A DNA stretch of 64,000 nt from Chrysomallon squamiferum (GCA_012295275.1 CM022666.1:5930519-5994518); one strand, 5' to 3'. Shown: positions 1 through 10,943, numbered from the stretch's first letter. Made by a program: numbers and translations. The notes: generated by a model not told the origin, from the sequence alone.

Positions 1-737
1 AATTTGGATATTTTTCAATTGAGTGACACAGCCTAGTGTATTCTAGCTCTCTGACTTGGTTGGCATGGAATAAAAACGTTGCTGTATATGAAGTAGTAAG
101 CAGCTTCTTTGACTTGAATCCCGTCAGCGACAACAGCTGCAGCTCCTTTCACAAACGATCTTTTACCAGGCGACGTCCATTTAATGAGAGGCTTGATGTG
201 TCTGAAAAGTTTTAAGAACAAATTATAATTAAATAATATTTTTATTTTAAATTGTCAGCAGTTATAGTTAGTATTACTAATATATTTCTGCAACTACTTC
301 AAACTCCTGCTTTTGACTACTAGTGTTTCTAGTGATAGTATCATTAGTAACACTGCTAGTACTATTCTTATCATAATTTATAATTATTCCCGAACCACCA
401 CTTATAACTTAAGTGATTACTGCTACTATTACTTTTACCAGAACAACGTTTTAAATAACTACTACTATTACTTCTATTTTAGTACTACCATATATTACCA
501 AATCACATCTTTTGACCGAGTACATCTGCTCTACTACTACTATCACTACTACTACTACTACTACTACTACTATTACTACTACTGCTACTACTATTTGTTT
601 TCTTACTTTTGTCATATGTTGCATTCACTTCCATTTGTAGATGAGCTGATGTCTTTACATTGTTTTTATTATTCAGACGATGAGCGACCTCTCTGATCTG
701 TTTAAGTTTCTGTTCTGAAATATATATATATACACAT

Positions 738-779
<42 letters not shown>

Positions 780-1596
780 TCCCACACATCCATACACTGA
801 TACTGTATACATACATAGACTTCATTACACACATACATGCAAATACATTATTATAAAAACTTTTGTGGAATTTTAAATTATGTGTGGTTATATGTTTCTA
901 TTTGTGTGTGTGCCTTTTTGTGTTTTTGTCTGTCTGTGTTTGTTTGTCTTTGTCTTTGTGTGTTTGTATCCTTGTGTGTTTTCTGTGTTTATGCGACTTT
1001 ATGTTTTTATGTATGAGTTTATATATGTGTGTCTGTATTAACTTACCACTTTTCTCAGCTTTTGTATGACTTTCACTCAGTTTCTAAAAACAATGTTAAT
1101 AACCAATTTGAAACTAGTCCACAATAATCAGTTTTAAATTTATAAATATTTTTCAGCACTATTAATTTCTCTTTTAATAACTCAAATATTATTATTTCAT
1201 TTATAGTGAATTTAACTTTTTATTATTTTTATAGAGAATTTACCTCTTTCATAATTTCATATCTCGAGAAAACATTTTTTTTATTCATTTAATATATTTA
1301 TGGAATATAAGTTTTTAGAATTAAATACAGAATTTACCTTTTTCATAATTTCACTGATCACTTTTTCTCCATCACTGTAACAGCAATGCATTATATTCTT
1401 CCTGGTTCTGTTCAGATTTGTCATCACAACAGTTTTCTCCTGGTTTACACGAGATTTTCACACACATTTCCTGCTCAAACAACAAGTTGGTTTCTCTGTT
1501 CAGAAATTCTTTTAATGTTACAGATGCAATGAAACTGATGAGTATCAAGTTTAGTACCATAAGAGAAATGGCAATGACAGGAAGAATTGACTTCAT
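1..1596 (-). pseudogene. TNF-superfamily ligand copy A, frameshifted, cut by window edge
   Basis: Minus-strand TNF ligand gene whose domain exon runs off the left edge. Coding exons by homology and splice sites: membrane-anchor exon 1338-1596, linker exon 1047-1083, stalk/first-strand exon 607-714 (ends in the AHLQMEV motif), TNF-domain exon <1-201. The anchor exon is 259 nt instead of 261: two bases are missing near 1410, so the frame leaves the conserved ...NRTRNN...CCYRDGEKV tail. The TNF exon lacks one base near 195 and has an extra A in a homopolymer near 75, which breaks the frame after IYSNV. Splice sites are intact. Three independent indels favour a decayed gene, although homopolymer or assembly error could explain some. 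Closest relatives are copies C and E. Confidence 0.8.
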
Positions 1597-1765
1597 TTTG
1601 TGTAACAACTTTTAATTCCTTTAGAAGTAATCTGCAAAACATGACAAAATAAATAAATAAATAAATAAATATTATTAGCAATAAATACACACTATTTGGA
1701 ATGCTGCTCGATATAAGTTGGATCTTTTTGTATTGAGTGACACACAGACACACACACGCATATAC

Positions 1766-1815
1766 CTACTCTGTTTGCACATTGCATCGTTTTCGAAAGT
1801 TGCCGTCTAGGAGAA
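1766..1815 (-). other. Non-coding 5' exon (beta type) of TNF copy A
   Basis: Reverse strand reads a GC-richer block ending in AGTAG followed by the donor GTATATGCGTG at 1765. The matching acceptor is TTTTGCAG before 1631, so the intron is about 134 bp. The same block and donor precede copies C (21751) and E (48617). It lies before the start codon, so it is 5' untranslated. The true 5' end is not visible. Confidence 0.5.
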
Positions 1816-2079
1816 GGTCGAACACGTATTTGTGCCAGTAACTGATGTTGCAGTAACACAGTGAGTCACCAGCTGTAAAGCTTCCTATGGCTGGTTCCGT
1901 ACTATCGTAAACTGAATATTGATCGTAACGCTGACTGTGTAATTAACAAACTGTGACAATTGATTATAACATATATGTCCATACAGGACAAATATAAACT
2001 ATATATAATATCAAACATCCACTATGAACACCAAAACAAAACACAATATTTATATTACAAAGATAATTATTTATTTTAC

Positions 2080-2443
2080 AAATGTATTCTTATTATTTAG
2101 TGGTTGAGGACGTGGGAGTTGGCGTTAAATGAAATATTATAATTCTTAAATCTTTTGATTTGAAAATGTTGTGATTGTAGCCTATAATCCTTTTAACAAT
2201 TTGGTAGAAAACACGTATAGTCCTCTAATCCTCGGACATGGTGCATACCGTAGTAAAAACAAAGTCTATTTGACCACTAAGAATCTACTCAGTGAAAACT
2301 CGCAAGTACATAAAGTATGTCCCTCCATTTCTCACCGTTTCTGCGACGGACACGCCCGCTGACCTGTCAGAAAGCGTGCCCGTCGTAGAGGTGCTTCACA
2401 ACAGCTTGCTCCGATTAGCACGTTAATTGTTTGTTTTTTTCAA
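2080..2443 (+). repeat. Upstream part of FLYWCH-element repeat, with MITE-like end
   Basis: Shared almost unchanged with 23400-23695. Its last 100 bases (2340-2443), with the phrase CCGATTAGCACGTTAATT, reappear as the terminal inverted repeats and inner flank of the element at 31283-31657. The short reading frame 2171-2362 is conserved between the two copies but resembles no protein I know, and the recent duplication explains that conservation. Confidence 0.5.
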
Positions 2444-2469
2444 GGTTCAAGATTTCTCACATAAGAACC

Positions 2470-3005
2470 ATGGCTGAGTTAAGACATTCAGAATTTGTTA
2501 CTTCATCGAGAGGCACTCCACAAATTCTCCTTGATGGATTCCTGTACAGCAAAGAGTACAGCCCGACAGACAGCACAACACTGGAGATGCCTCAGCAAGA
2601 CTTGCAAGGGAAAATGTTCAACAGTCGGTGACTTTCTCAAGGAACATCTCACACCACCCCTATCCTCAAGAAGATGTCAACCATGTCAGGTCTCTCTATG
2701 CAATGCGCACGGAAGCAAGGGAGGAAACAACGCAGATGCACACGATTTACGACCATCAAGTGTCAATACAAGATCCCACTCATCTGCCGACCCTACCCTC
2801 CTTTAGCAGCATGAGAAGAGCTCTCTACAGGCGCCGCAGAAAGACAATCCCTGTGTTACCCCAGACCAGAGCCGAAGTAGATCTTGAAGATGACTGGACC
2901 AGGATCACAGATGACGAGCGCTTCCTTCTGTTCAGTGATGGGGAAGAGAGAGAGAACAAGATTTCGCCTTGTTCACATATCAGCAGTTACGAGCCCTTCA
3001 AATAA
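2470..3005 (+). pseudogene. FLYWCH zinc-finger fragment, copy 1 (MULE-type transposon relic)
   Basis: Translations in successive frames give the FLYWCH pattern: start MAELRHSEF, then SSRGTPQILLDGFLYSKEY, then HWRCLSKTCKGKC in another frame, and after a further shift HHPYPQEDVNHVRSLYAMR and a Thr-rich tail with RRRRKTIPVLPQTR and ERFLLFSDGEE. FLYWCH domains bind zinc through Cys and His and occur in MULE-type transposases and in host proteins derived from them. No transposase core is present. Frames change near 2588, near 2630 and again near 2950, so no intact protein is made. Copy 2 (23723-24257) shares the first frameshift, which therefore predates the duplication. Confidence 0.7.
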
Positions 3006-3387
3006 AATAAAGACAAAAATAAAAATGAGATTAATAAATCAAATCAAATGAAAATCAAAAAATGATAAAAATAAAATAAATAAGAATGAATTTTTTGAAA
3101 CTAAAATAAATAAATAAATAAAAATAAAACATAATAATTTAAAAAGGTAAAAAGTAAAGTAAAATAAATAAATGAAAATAAATAAACTAAGAAATAATAA
3201 ATAAATAAATAAATAAACAATGTAAATTAAAATTTAAAAAATATATAAAAACATAAACATGATAAAAATAAAATAAATTAAAACAATAAAATAAATGTGT
3301 AAATCATAAAATTTAAATAAATAAAAATGAATAAAAATGATAAAATGTAAAGTACAATAAAATTAATTAAATAAATAAAGTCCATAA
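3006..3387. repeat. A/T simple sequence (AAAT/AAATA)n
   Basis: About 380 bases of degenerate AAATA/AAAT units directly after the FLYWCH fragment. The same tract follows copy 2 at 24258-24635, so it is part of the duplicated block. No gene seen. Confidence 0.85.
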
Positions 3388-3424
3388 TGGATACTCAGTC
3401 TGTTGAAACTTTGTTTGGTTAGAA
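3388..3424 (-). pseudogene. Possible relic of gene H second exon
   Basis: The stretch with CTCAGTCTGTTGAAACTTTG matches gene H exon sequence at 63166-63199 in about 29 of 34 positions. In H this encodes the end of the exon after the hydrophobic segment (TKQSFNRLG). Flanking sequence is not coding. Copies also occur at 24634-24670 and 27421-27455. The match is short, so descent from H is an inference. Confidence 0.4.
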
Positions 3425-3655
3425 GTTCAAAGTGAGAAGTGGACAGCATCATAAACAAAAAAAATAGACATCTACGTGACAACAACATTAGAGACTCAAA
3501 ATAGTCCAAAACACCCCACCAGTATTTTAGAAACTTATATATTTACTTATTTAAGCGAAAAGTACCCAACCATTAAAAATAATAAAAACGACAACAGCAA
3601 TAATAATAATAACAATACTACTACTACTACTAATAATAATAATAAAAATTAGAAG

Positions 3656-3687
<32 letters not shown>

Positions 3688-4020
3688 AATAATAATAATA
3701 AAAATTACAACAATAATAATAATAATAAAAATTACAACAATAATAATAATGTTAGTTATCTATTCACATTCTGATGTTACCGTTAAATTCAAAGCTGGCA
3801 AATTCTCTTCTGGTATTTAGTTAATCTGTCAATTACTCTGAAAGGTTCTTCAAATTGTTGATGTCGTAATTAACAGTAAACTGGATACTGTGTTAATTCA
3901 GTTTTGATGAATAGCAAAATGTAATGGAGGTATTTCACATTCCTATTGCACGTGTTCGCGAAGAGTAACGTCCCTTGACAAACTAGACTGGAACTAGTCT
4001 GTTTACAAATTGAGGAGCGT
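3425..4020. repeat. Non-coding, trinucleotide repeats (ACA/AAT/ACT)
   Basis: Contains (ACT), (ACA) and (AAT) runs at 3598-3752 and otherwise unremarkable A+T-rich DNA. It is duplicated at 24671-25250 and more distantly at 27460-28330, which shows that it travels with the H-exon relic. No open frame beyond background. Confidence 0.6.
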
Positions 4021-4035
4021 AACAGACAGATTGTT

Positions 4036-4424
4036 ATGGGCGACATGACTGGCTTCGTAGCAGACTTTAAACTTTGGCAACTAACGTGTACGTATTTCGA
4101 ATTAGAAGGTATAATGTCCGTAGAAAAGGGTCATAATGAAATTTACAGCGGAACGATTCAAATTAAAAAGCTGTGCAACAACTTGGACAGAGTCTTTGCG
4201 ACTCGTACCCGAGGGTTTTGATAACGACAGGTTAAAAGACTATTTCGTAAAAAGTACAAAGAAAATATTTGTCAGGGATTCCATACGCTCGTTTAAAACT
4301 TTGAAAATTTATAAGTATTTCTCGTAAGGATATATATAATTTGTTTACTGGAAACACGTGCATGCATAAAACTGTAAATACTCTACCATGTCAAAATGTA
4401 TGTATGCGTCTCAGTATATTATAT
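4036..4424 (+). other. Duplicated unidentified block with short ORF
   Basis: A 61-codon frame (4036-4221, begins MGDMTGFVADFKLW) is repeated with one residue changed at 25266-25451 (FELEG becomes FELDG). I recognise no domain. Its conservation equals that of the surrounding non-coding DNA, so it gives no evidence of selection. The block stops at the N gap, while the second copy continues into a TG/TA-rich tract. Confidence 0.35.
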
Positions 4425-4624
4425 NNNNNNNNNNNNNNNNNNNNNNNNNNNNNNNNNNNNNNNNNNNNNNNNNNNNNNNNNNNNNNNNNNNNNNNNNNNN
4501 NNNNNNNNNNNNNNNNNNNNNNNNNNNNNNNNNNNNNNNNNNNNNNNNNNNNNNNNNNNNNNNNNNNNNNNNNNNNNNNNNNNNNNNNNNNNNNNNNNNN
4601 NNNNNNNNNNNNNNNNNNNNNNNN
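4425..4624. other. Assembly gap, 200 N
   Basis: Exactly 200 unknown bases. The left flank matches 25655 and the right flank enters the middle of a Tc1 element, so the join connects two repeat copies and may hide several kb or be a misjoin. Confidence 0.98.
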
Positions 4625-4656
4625 CGGTAGTACTTCGTTCCGGTTACACGTATTGC

Positions 4657-5519
4657 TGAGCAAGACGGTCTGTAAGAAGAGCAGTTTTTACTCGACAACA
4701 TCGTCGACTACGATGTCAGTGGTGTCAAGTGCACAGAGTCTGGCCTTAATTGCGATGGAGAACTGTCTGGTTTAGTGAAGCGGCTAGATTTCTGCTTCGT
4801 CGATCTGATGGAAGATGTCGAGTTTACAGACGTCGTGGTGAACATTTTACTGCAAACTGCATGCAGGAAGCGGACAGATTTGGCGGTGGTAGTGTGATGG
4901 TGTGGGCAGCAATCTCATACACTGGCAGGACCAACCTGGTTCACATCCAAGGCAACTTAACGGCACAAATACCGAGATGAAATTTTGCAGCCACATGTCG
5001 CTCCAATTATGAATAATGGGAACGCTGTATTCCAGCACGACAATGCGAGATCACATACAGCCAGACTCACAACAGCGTACCTCCACAACAATAACATTCA
5101 GTTCCTGTCCTGGCCCTCTAAATCTCCGGATTTGAACCCTGTAGAGCATTTATGAGACGAGTTGGATAGACAACTGAGGCAGCATCAACCGAAGCCACAG
5201 AATGGTGCTCAGTTGGCATTATTACTACAGACAGAGTGGGCCACCATTCCACACGGTGTAATTCGTAATGTCATTACTGCCATGGGAAGGAGATGTCAGG
5301 CAGTTCTGGACTCCCATGGTGAGCACAAAAGATACTGATATTATACTGTTATAACCTTGAACTTTAACCTTTTCAATTTAATACCATCAATATTAATGAA
5401 CTGCGAAAATGTGTGTAAAATGTGAACATTCTGCTGCTTTCTGTTGATCCATTAGACAGATATTCCCAAAGTCAATAAAATCTACTTTTGCATTTCTTTT
5501 TTATTAGAGTATATCATCT
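4657..5519 (+). mobile_element. Tc1-like transposon copy 1, 5' part lost in gap
   Basis: Remains of a Tc1/mariner transposase (DDE superfamily). Readable pieces include FGGGSVMVWAAISYTG, HIQGNLTAQ and, after frameshifts, the C-terminal SPDLNPVEHL. A TGA replaces the Trp of the HLWDEL motif, and the reading frame ends at about 5338. The first catalytic Asp position reads SEAARF instead of the usual SDE(A/S)RF. The right terminal repeat (TTCTTTTTTATTAGAG) ends at 5519 and is followed by TA. It shares the nonsense codon and flanks with copy 3 (42709-44147), so both derive from one dead insertion by block duplication. Confidence 0.85.
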
Positions 5520-6059
5520 GATGTAAATTTAGCTTTCATGACTCCATGCGTATAAGTTAGGTCACGAAAAATTGCGTCCTATTTTTGTGGTACTACGGTG
5601 TTTTTATGCTGTGTACTGGAGTAGACACTGACATGCACAGTTAGGCAAAACTATGATAAAATGGAAGTGTACAGGTAAAAAAAATGTTAAAATATAAGGT
5701 TATTCAACTTACTGGGTAAAAAGAATTAAGTTGGGTAAACGTGCACTGTGTGGAACATCTACGAACGTGCATACGATTATGTCAGTTTAATTAATCTTTG
5801 CAGTCAATTCTTGCATGACACTAATCAGAGCAGAGGTGAGCTGGAAAAATAACAACAAACACAAACAACACCAAAACAAAAAACACCAAAATAAAAAAAA
5901 ATAAAAAAAAACAATAACAAACAAAAATAACAGTACAAACATATCACAAGGAAAACGTAACAGCTGACTATTAACCAGGTATTTTATTACTTTTTATTCA
6001 ATCACTCTTCATTTGTTTTTAAAATTGTATAGTTGATCGTCGAGTTCAAATAGACTAGA
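5520..6059. repeat. Duplicated intergenic DNA with A/C-rich tract
   Basis: Non-coding flank of the Tc1 element, with an AAC/AAAC-rich tract at 5840-5935. Equivalent sequence lies at 16312-17150 and 44148-44710. No gene seen. Confidence 0.7.
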
Positions 6060-6275
6060 GTTAACAGTTGTCACGTATTTCAAGCAGGTAGTGAAATGAG
6101 ATATCGCTGCAAACCACATGTTACGAGTACATTCACAGCCAGCGAGGTCATTGTAACTTTGACTCAGAGAGAACACGTTGACAGTGCATTTTATATCAAC
6201 TGCGTCGCTTAGATAAACAGCTGCTCGAGTAGACCTACTTTTAAAGATAAAGAGTGCACTGGTGAGTTTTAAAGC
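6060..6275 (+). promoter_or_regulatory. Conserved GC-richer block with AP-1/E-box-like sites and a plus-strand splice donor
   Basis: This block recurs at 17190-17412, 35335-35520, 44720-44870 and 59090-59285 and is better conserved and less A+T-rich than its surroundings. Shared elements are GCCAGCGAGGTCA, TTTGACTCAGAG (AP-1-like TGACTCA), GATAAACAGCTG (GATA plus E-box) and CTGCTCGAGTAGA. A plus-strand GTGAGT donor context (TGCACTGGTGAGT) follows in three copies. It could be a promoter with a first exon or just a conserved repeat core. No start codon is tied to it. Confidence 0.3.
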
Positions 6276-7019
6276 TTTTCCATTGAGCTACCTTTGTTAT
6301 TGTCCGGCTTTTCAGACAGCAAATAAAACAGTCAAGGACGACTGCTTAACTATTAAAACGTAAACATGATATATGTGTGTGAATGTGCACGTATGTAGGT
6401 GTATCTATATAAGTATGTGATATGTGCATGGTTATATAACAGCAACATTTAACATACTCTGTATAAAGTTAAAAAAAAAAAATTCTCCATAATATAAAAA
6501 TTAAATCATGTCACTGACTGGTGTAGAAGTAAACAGTAAGTTGAAAAATGCTCTAATTAATTTTAATTGTTATTACAAAAACCAAAAAAGATTGGAAAAA
6601 AAAAAAAGAACAAGAAAATTACAAATGCAGAACAAGACATTTGTAATACTTTTAAAGTAACTATTCAAGTAATACAAAATAATGAACAGGTGACAAGAGG
6701 TATCTCTGTAGTCTTTATTTAACGACAATAACAGAAGCAATAAATAATTATAATGAATATAGTGATGATGATAAATTTAATAATAGTAGTAGCAGCAGCA
6801 CTAATATAAATAGTAGTATTAAGAATAATACTAATAATGATGATTATATAGTAATAGTAGTGGCAGTAGTAATAGTGATGATGATAATAAAATTAATAAT
6901 CATAATATTATGATTCTATAATGCTTCTAAAAAACAAGAGAATGCTTTAAATAGATTGTTTATTATGCAAGCTGATACATGAAATTTTAACTGCAATATA
7001 ACTGTATATATAAACATAC
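6276..7019. repeat. Duplicated non-coding DNA with trinucleotide tracts
   Basis: A+T-rich, with AGT/AAT tracts at 6770-6900. Matches 17412-18180, 44870-45640 and, in part, 59335-59560. No coding potential seen. Confidence 0.7.
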
Positions 7020-7540
7020 TGTATAAAGAACATCCTTTTTAACAGGAACATCCATTCAATTTATATACAAAATCACTGACTACAGAACACATTTTACATA
7101 GAACATTCCTAGAACACATTCACTGTACAAAGAAAAGCCATTATGCATGGAGTATTCTTTATCATTGAACACATAAAATTAATTATCTTTACAACATCCA
7201 TAGATGTACATGTACAAAATATCAGCTATACAAAAACATCTAGAAAAGAACATCCATTGTGTACAGAACATCCACCATACAAGAACAGTCACTGTTCACT
7301 TAACATCTACTGTACTTGAGAATCCAATGTACAGTGTATACAAAACATCTGTACAAAATCATCTTTTTACACAAGACATAGACTGTAGAACAGTTACTGT
7401 ACACAAAACATATACTGCAGAAGAAAACATATTGCACATAGAATATCAACTGTACTAGAGCATCCATTGCACAAAGAATATCCAGTGTACACAGAACATC
7501 TATTGTATAAGAATATCCATTGCACAATGTGAGTAAAACC
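7020..7540. repeat. Degenerate minisatellite, unit about 20-25 bp
   Basis: Repeats of a GAACATCCATTGTACACA-like unit, each with AACATC and TGTAC. It is open in two frames, giving the artefactual peptides 7204-7458 and 7300-7527. The same array is present at 18600-19130, 45640-46040 and 59570-59975, each with a different number of units. Confidence 0.85.
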
Positions 7541-8136
7541 TAAAATAATAGTAAATAAAACCTAAAGCAGAGTCCATCTTTTGTGAACGATGACGATTTG
7601 CAATGATTATTTTATTAATTAAATTCTGGATGATGATGTAGACAATAAAATTCGGAATGATGAGGCTGACAGTAAGCTTAATCCCAAGGCGTAGATTAGT
7701 TCATCTGCTTTGCTCTTGTAGCAACATATAAATTATCTGTTAATTCTCGACTATCTGTGATTACAGAAGCAATGTTTTTAATGTTAAAGGAGGAGGACAC
7801 GTGAACATCATCGAAACTGTTTTCATTTGTTTTGGTCCAGTCTAACGTACTCTATTGTGAAGTGAAAAGTTGTCAAAGTCAAACGATAAGCAAAACATGC
7901 TCCTTCTCATATAGAAAGTCGGACAAAGAATCGTTTGATTAGGTCACCAGACTGAGGAAATTATTCTGTGACCTGTTAATTTTAACATTAAAAATGTACT
8001 GACAGTAAATTAATTTGTTAACTTTTACTTTTGATAAACGAACTTATTTATTTCATAATTCTTTGTGTTTTAAACTGAACTTAAATGTTCATGACTCCCT
8101 TAACAGTTCCTTATTCAAGATGTTCGTGTCTTTCTC
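7541..8136. other. 3' flank of TNF copy B
   Basis: Non-coding DNA conserved after copies B, C and E (7541-8136, 19131-19729, 46040-46571), probably holding the 3' untranslated region and cleavage site. On the minus strand AATAAA-like A-rich words occur, but none can be singled out. Confidence 0.5.
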
Positions 8137-8990
8137 TCAGAGCATATACAGTCCAAAGTAGGTTGTCTGAGGATCTCTCAAAATTCTGTTCACAACTGAT
8201 GTTCTCACCACTACAGTGTCATTGGCTTTCAGGTAGTAAACAGCTCCAATGTAGGAAGGAACAAAACCTTCCTGGTATCTTCCTACTTTGCATGTTGTTT
8301 GAGGATTTCTGTAGAGAACTTCATAATTTGGATATTTTTCAATTGAGTGACACAGCCTAGCGTATTCTAGCTCTCTCACTTGGTTGGCATGGAATAAAAC
8401 GTTGCTGTATATGAAGTAGTAAGCAGCGTGTTTGACTTGAATCCCGTCAGCGACAACAGCAGCAGCTCCTTTCACAAACGATCTTTTACCAGACGACGTC
8501 CATTTGATGAGAGGCTTCGAAATGTCTGAAAAGTTTGCAAGAATAAATGACCTTTAAATAATATTTCTATTTTAAATTTTCAACGGATATAATTAGTATT
8601 ACTAATATCTTTCTGTAACTACTACAAACTCCTGCTATTAACTAAATTACTACCATCACTGATATTATCACTACTAACACTGCTAGTACTATTGTTATCA
8701 GAGTTTCTACCATTATTTCCTTACCAATACTAATAACTAAGTGACTACTTCTACTACTACCAGAATCTTTTTTAAGTAGCTACAACTATTACTTCTATTT
8801 TACTACTACCACATTTATTACCAAATCACCTCTTTCAACTGAGAATTACTACTATTAACTATTACTATTTGCTTCTTACTTTTGTTGTATGTTGCAGTCA
8901 CATCCATTTGTAGATGAGCCGATGTCTTCACATTGTTTTTATTATTCAGACGATCAGCAGCCTCTCTAATCAGCTTAAGATTTTGTTCTG

Positions 8991-9036
<46 letters not shown>

Positions 9037-10001
9037 GTATGTGTGTATGTATACATATATACACACGAACAGACACACATACCTTTATACATATATAGAC
9101 TAGTACTCACGTAAATACAAATACATAGTTATAAAAACCTTTGTCAGTATTTAAATATATGAGGATATTTCTGCGTGTGCGTGTGAATCTTTTTATGTGT
9201 GAGTGTTTAGTTCTATGTATATAATGTGTGTGTCTGTGTGTGTATGTTTATTATTGTACTTGTAAACATGTCTTTGTGAACTTCTCACTTATTGTATGTC
9301 TCAGTCTTTATGTGTGTGTATACTTGTCTGTGTTCTGTGTTTATGCGACTTTGTGTTTTTATGTATGTCTGTGTGTGTATATATGTGTGTCTGTATTAAC
9401 TTACCACTTTTCACAGCTTTTGTCTGACTTTCACTCAGTTTCTAAAAAGAAGATTAATAACCATTTTGAAACTCGTCCAAAAGAATCATTTTTAAATTTA
9501 TAAATATATTTCAGCACTATTATTTTCTCCTTTTTCTTTATTCAAACACTGTTAAACGTATATGGATCTTTTTTCTTTTTTTGTTTTTTTTCTTTAATTT
9601 CATTGGGAATGAACTTTACTTTTTAATATATTTTATACAGAATTTACCTCTTTCTTAATTTGATATTCACATAAAACTTTTTTTTCGTCATTTCATTTAA
9701 TGTATTTATGGAATTTTTTAGAAGATAAAACAGAATTTACCTTTTTCATAATTTCACTGATCACTTTTTCTCCATCTCTGTAACAGCAATACGTGATATT
9801 GTTCCTGGTTCTCTTCGTAGATTTGACATCCCAACAGTTTTCTCCTGGTTTGCACGAGCTGTTCACACACAGTTCCTTGTCAAACAACAAGTTGGTTTCT
9901 CTGTTCAGAAATTCGTTTAATGTTACAGATACAATGAAACTGATGAGTATCAAGTTTAGTACCATAAGAGAAATGGCAATGACTGGACGATTTGGTACCA
10001 T
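8137..10001 (-). CDS. TNF-superfamily ligand copy B, intact four-coding-exon gene
   Basis: Coding exons, in transcript order: 9999-10001 start codon within 9741-10001 (261 nt), 9405-9441 (37 nt), 8880-8987 (108 nt) and 8137-8525 (389 nt), joined in phase 0, 1, 1 with GT-AG introns; predicted 264 residues. Residues about 7-28 form the type II membrane anchor (IAISLMVLNLILISF). Next come the Cys-rich stalk (CKPGENC...CCYRDGE), a short charged helical linker (KLSESQTKAVKS), then the TNF-homology domain from AHLQMDV through KPLIKW, AAYYFIYSNVLF and GAVYYLKANDTVVV to the terminal YFGLYML. The two Cys in RLCHS and TTCKV match the disulfide pair common in TNF ligands. By family it should trimerise, act at the cell surface or after shedding, and bind TNF receptors. 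In the stalk, CCDD is CWDV. The linker exon resembles copy D. Confidence 0.85.
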
Positions 10002-10128
10002 TTTGTATAATAACTTTTAATTCCTTTAGAAGTAGCCTGTAAATTTCACAAAAACAAAAACAAAATGTATTAGTAATAAATGATACCATCACTCACACAC
10101 ACACACACACATACACACACACACACAC

Positions 10129-10277
10129 ACTGGATACAAATACTCACCACTGAAATCCAAAAGGCAGCACAGCGATGTCTACAGGAGCAGATATCTGATA
10201 CCACAAAGTTTGTCTCCAATTGTTGATGATGGTAAGTTTTTTTTTATATCACTGGAAAAAGGTGGAAATTGTATTAA

Positions 10278-10342
<65 letters not shown>

Positions 10343-10684
10343 AATAAAAAAGTAAAATAAAATAAAATAAAATAAAATAAAATGTGAAATAAATAAAAAT
10401 AAAAATCAGACATATTTTATATTTTTTACTTAAGACCAAAGCATAGGGAAAGCTATAATTATTATCTGGTAGACTGGAGATATTCAAGATTTCTGTCAGA
10501 TAATAACACCTCCACACACACACACACACAGACACACTGGATACAAATACTCACCACTGAAATCCAAAAGGCAGCACAGCGATGTCTACAGGAGCAGATA
10601 TCTGATGCCACAAAGTTTGTCTCCAATTGTTGATGATGGTAAGTTTTTTTTTATATCACTGGAAAAAGGTGGAAATTGTATTAA

Positions 10685-10743
<59 letters not shown>

Positions 10744-10943
10744 AATAAAAAAATAAAATAAAATAAAATAAAATAAAATAAAATGTGAAATAAATAAAAA
10801 TAAAAATCAGACATATTTTATATTTTTTACTTAAGACCAAAGCATAGGGAAAGCTGTAATTATTATCTGGTAGACTGGAGATATTCAAGATTTCTGTCAG
10901 ATAATAACACCTCCACACACGCACACACACACACACACACATA
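10129..10943 (-). repeat. 407-bp tandem duplication of the alpha 5' exon region of copy B
   Basis: Two almost identical units, about 10129-10535 and 10536-10943. Each contains, on the minus strand, a sequence ending TTTGGATTTCAGTG before the donor GTGAGTATTTG (donors at 10147 and 10554), an (AAT)n tract and a CA run. The acceptor for the next exon is before 10036. A third unit lies before copy F (36112-36370) and a diverged one before copy G (donor after 54200). Duplicating the unit gives copy B two potential first exons. The transcription start is not visible. Confidence 0.6.

Noticed and set aside
313-696. Tyr- and Ser-rich frames at 313-696, 503-838, 20520-20795 and 47211-47633
   Set aside because: They translate (CTA)n and (CA)n tracts in TNF introns; only the embedded EQKLKQ...AHLQ exon is real.
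863-1069. TNF linker exon as part of Cys/Val/Leu-rich membrane proteins (863-1069, 20837-21131, 33643-34020, 47675-47973)
   Set aside because: The frames translate TG-rich intron DNA; the real 37-nt exons lie on the other strand.
1535-1560. Hammerhead-ribozyme-like CTGATGA core
   Set aside because: It lies in the TNF anchor exon and lacks the GAAA box and helices; similar words at 25131, 46037 and 54230 also lack a fold.
1418-1615. Plus-strand 65-75 codon frames opposite TNF anchor exons (1418, 9793, 21381, 34334, 48227, 53560)
   Set aside because: Antisense shadows of the minus-strand exons, conserved because those exons are.
4341-4775. Long frames across N gaps (4341-4775, 48654-49137)
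   Set aside because: Frames through unknown bases have no meaning.
7204-7527. Cys/His-rich peptides at 7204-7527 and 18781-19197
   Set aside because: Translations of the AACATCCA/TGTAC minisatellite; repeat number differs between copies.
7020-7540. CRISPR-like array
   Set aside because: Units are degenerate, spacers are not unique and the genome is clearly eukaryotic.
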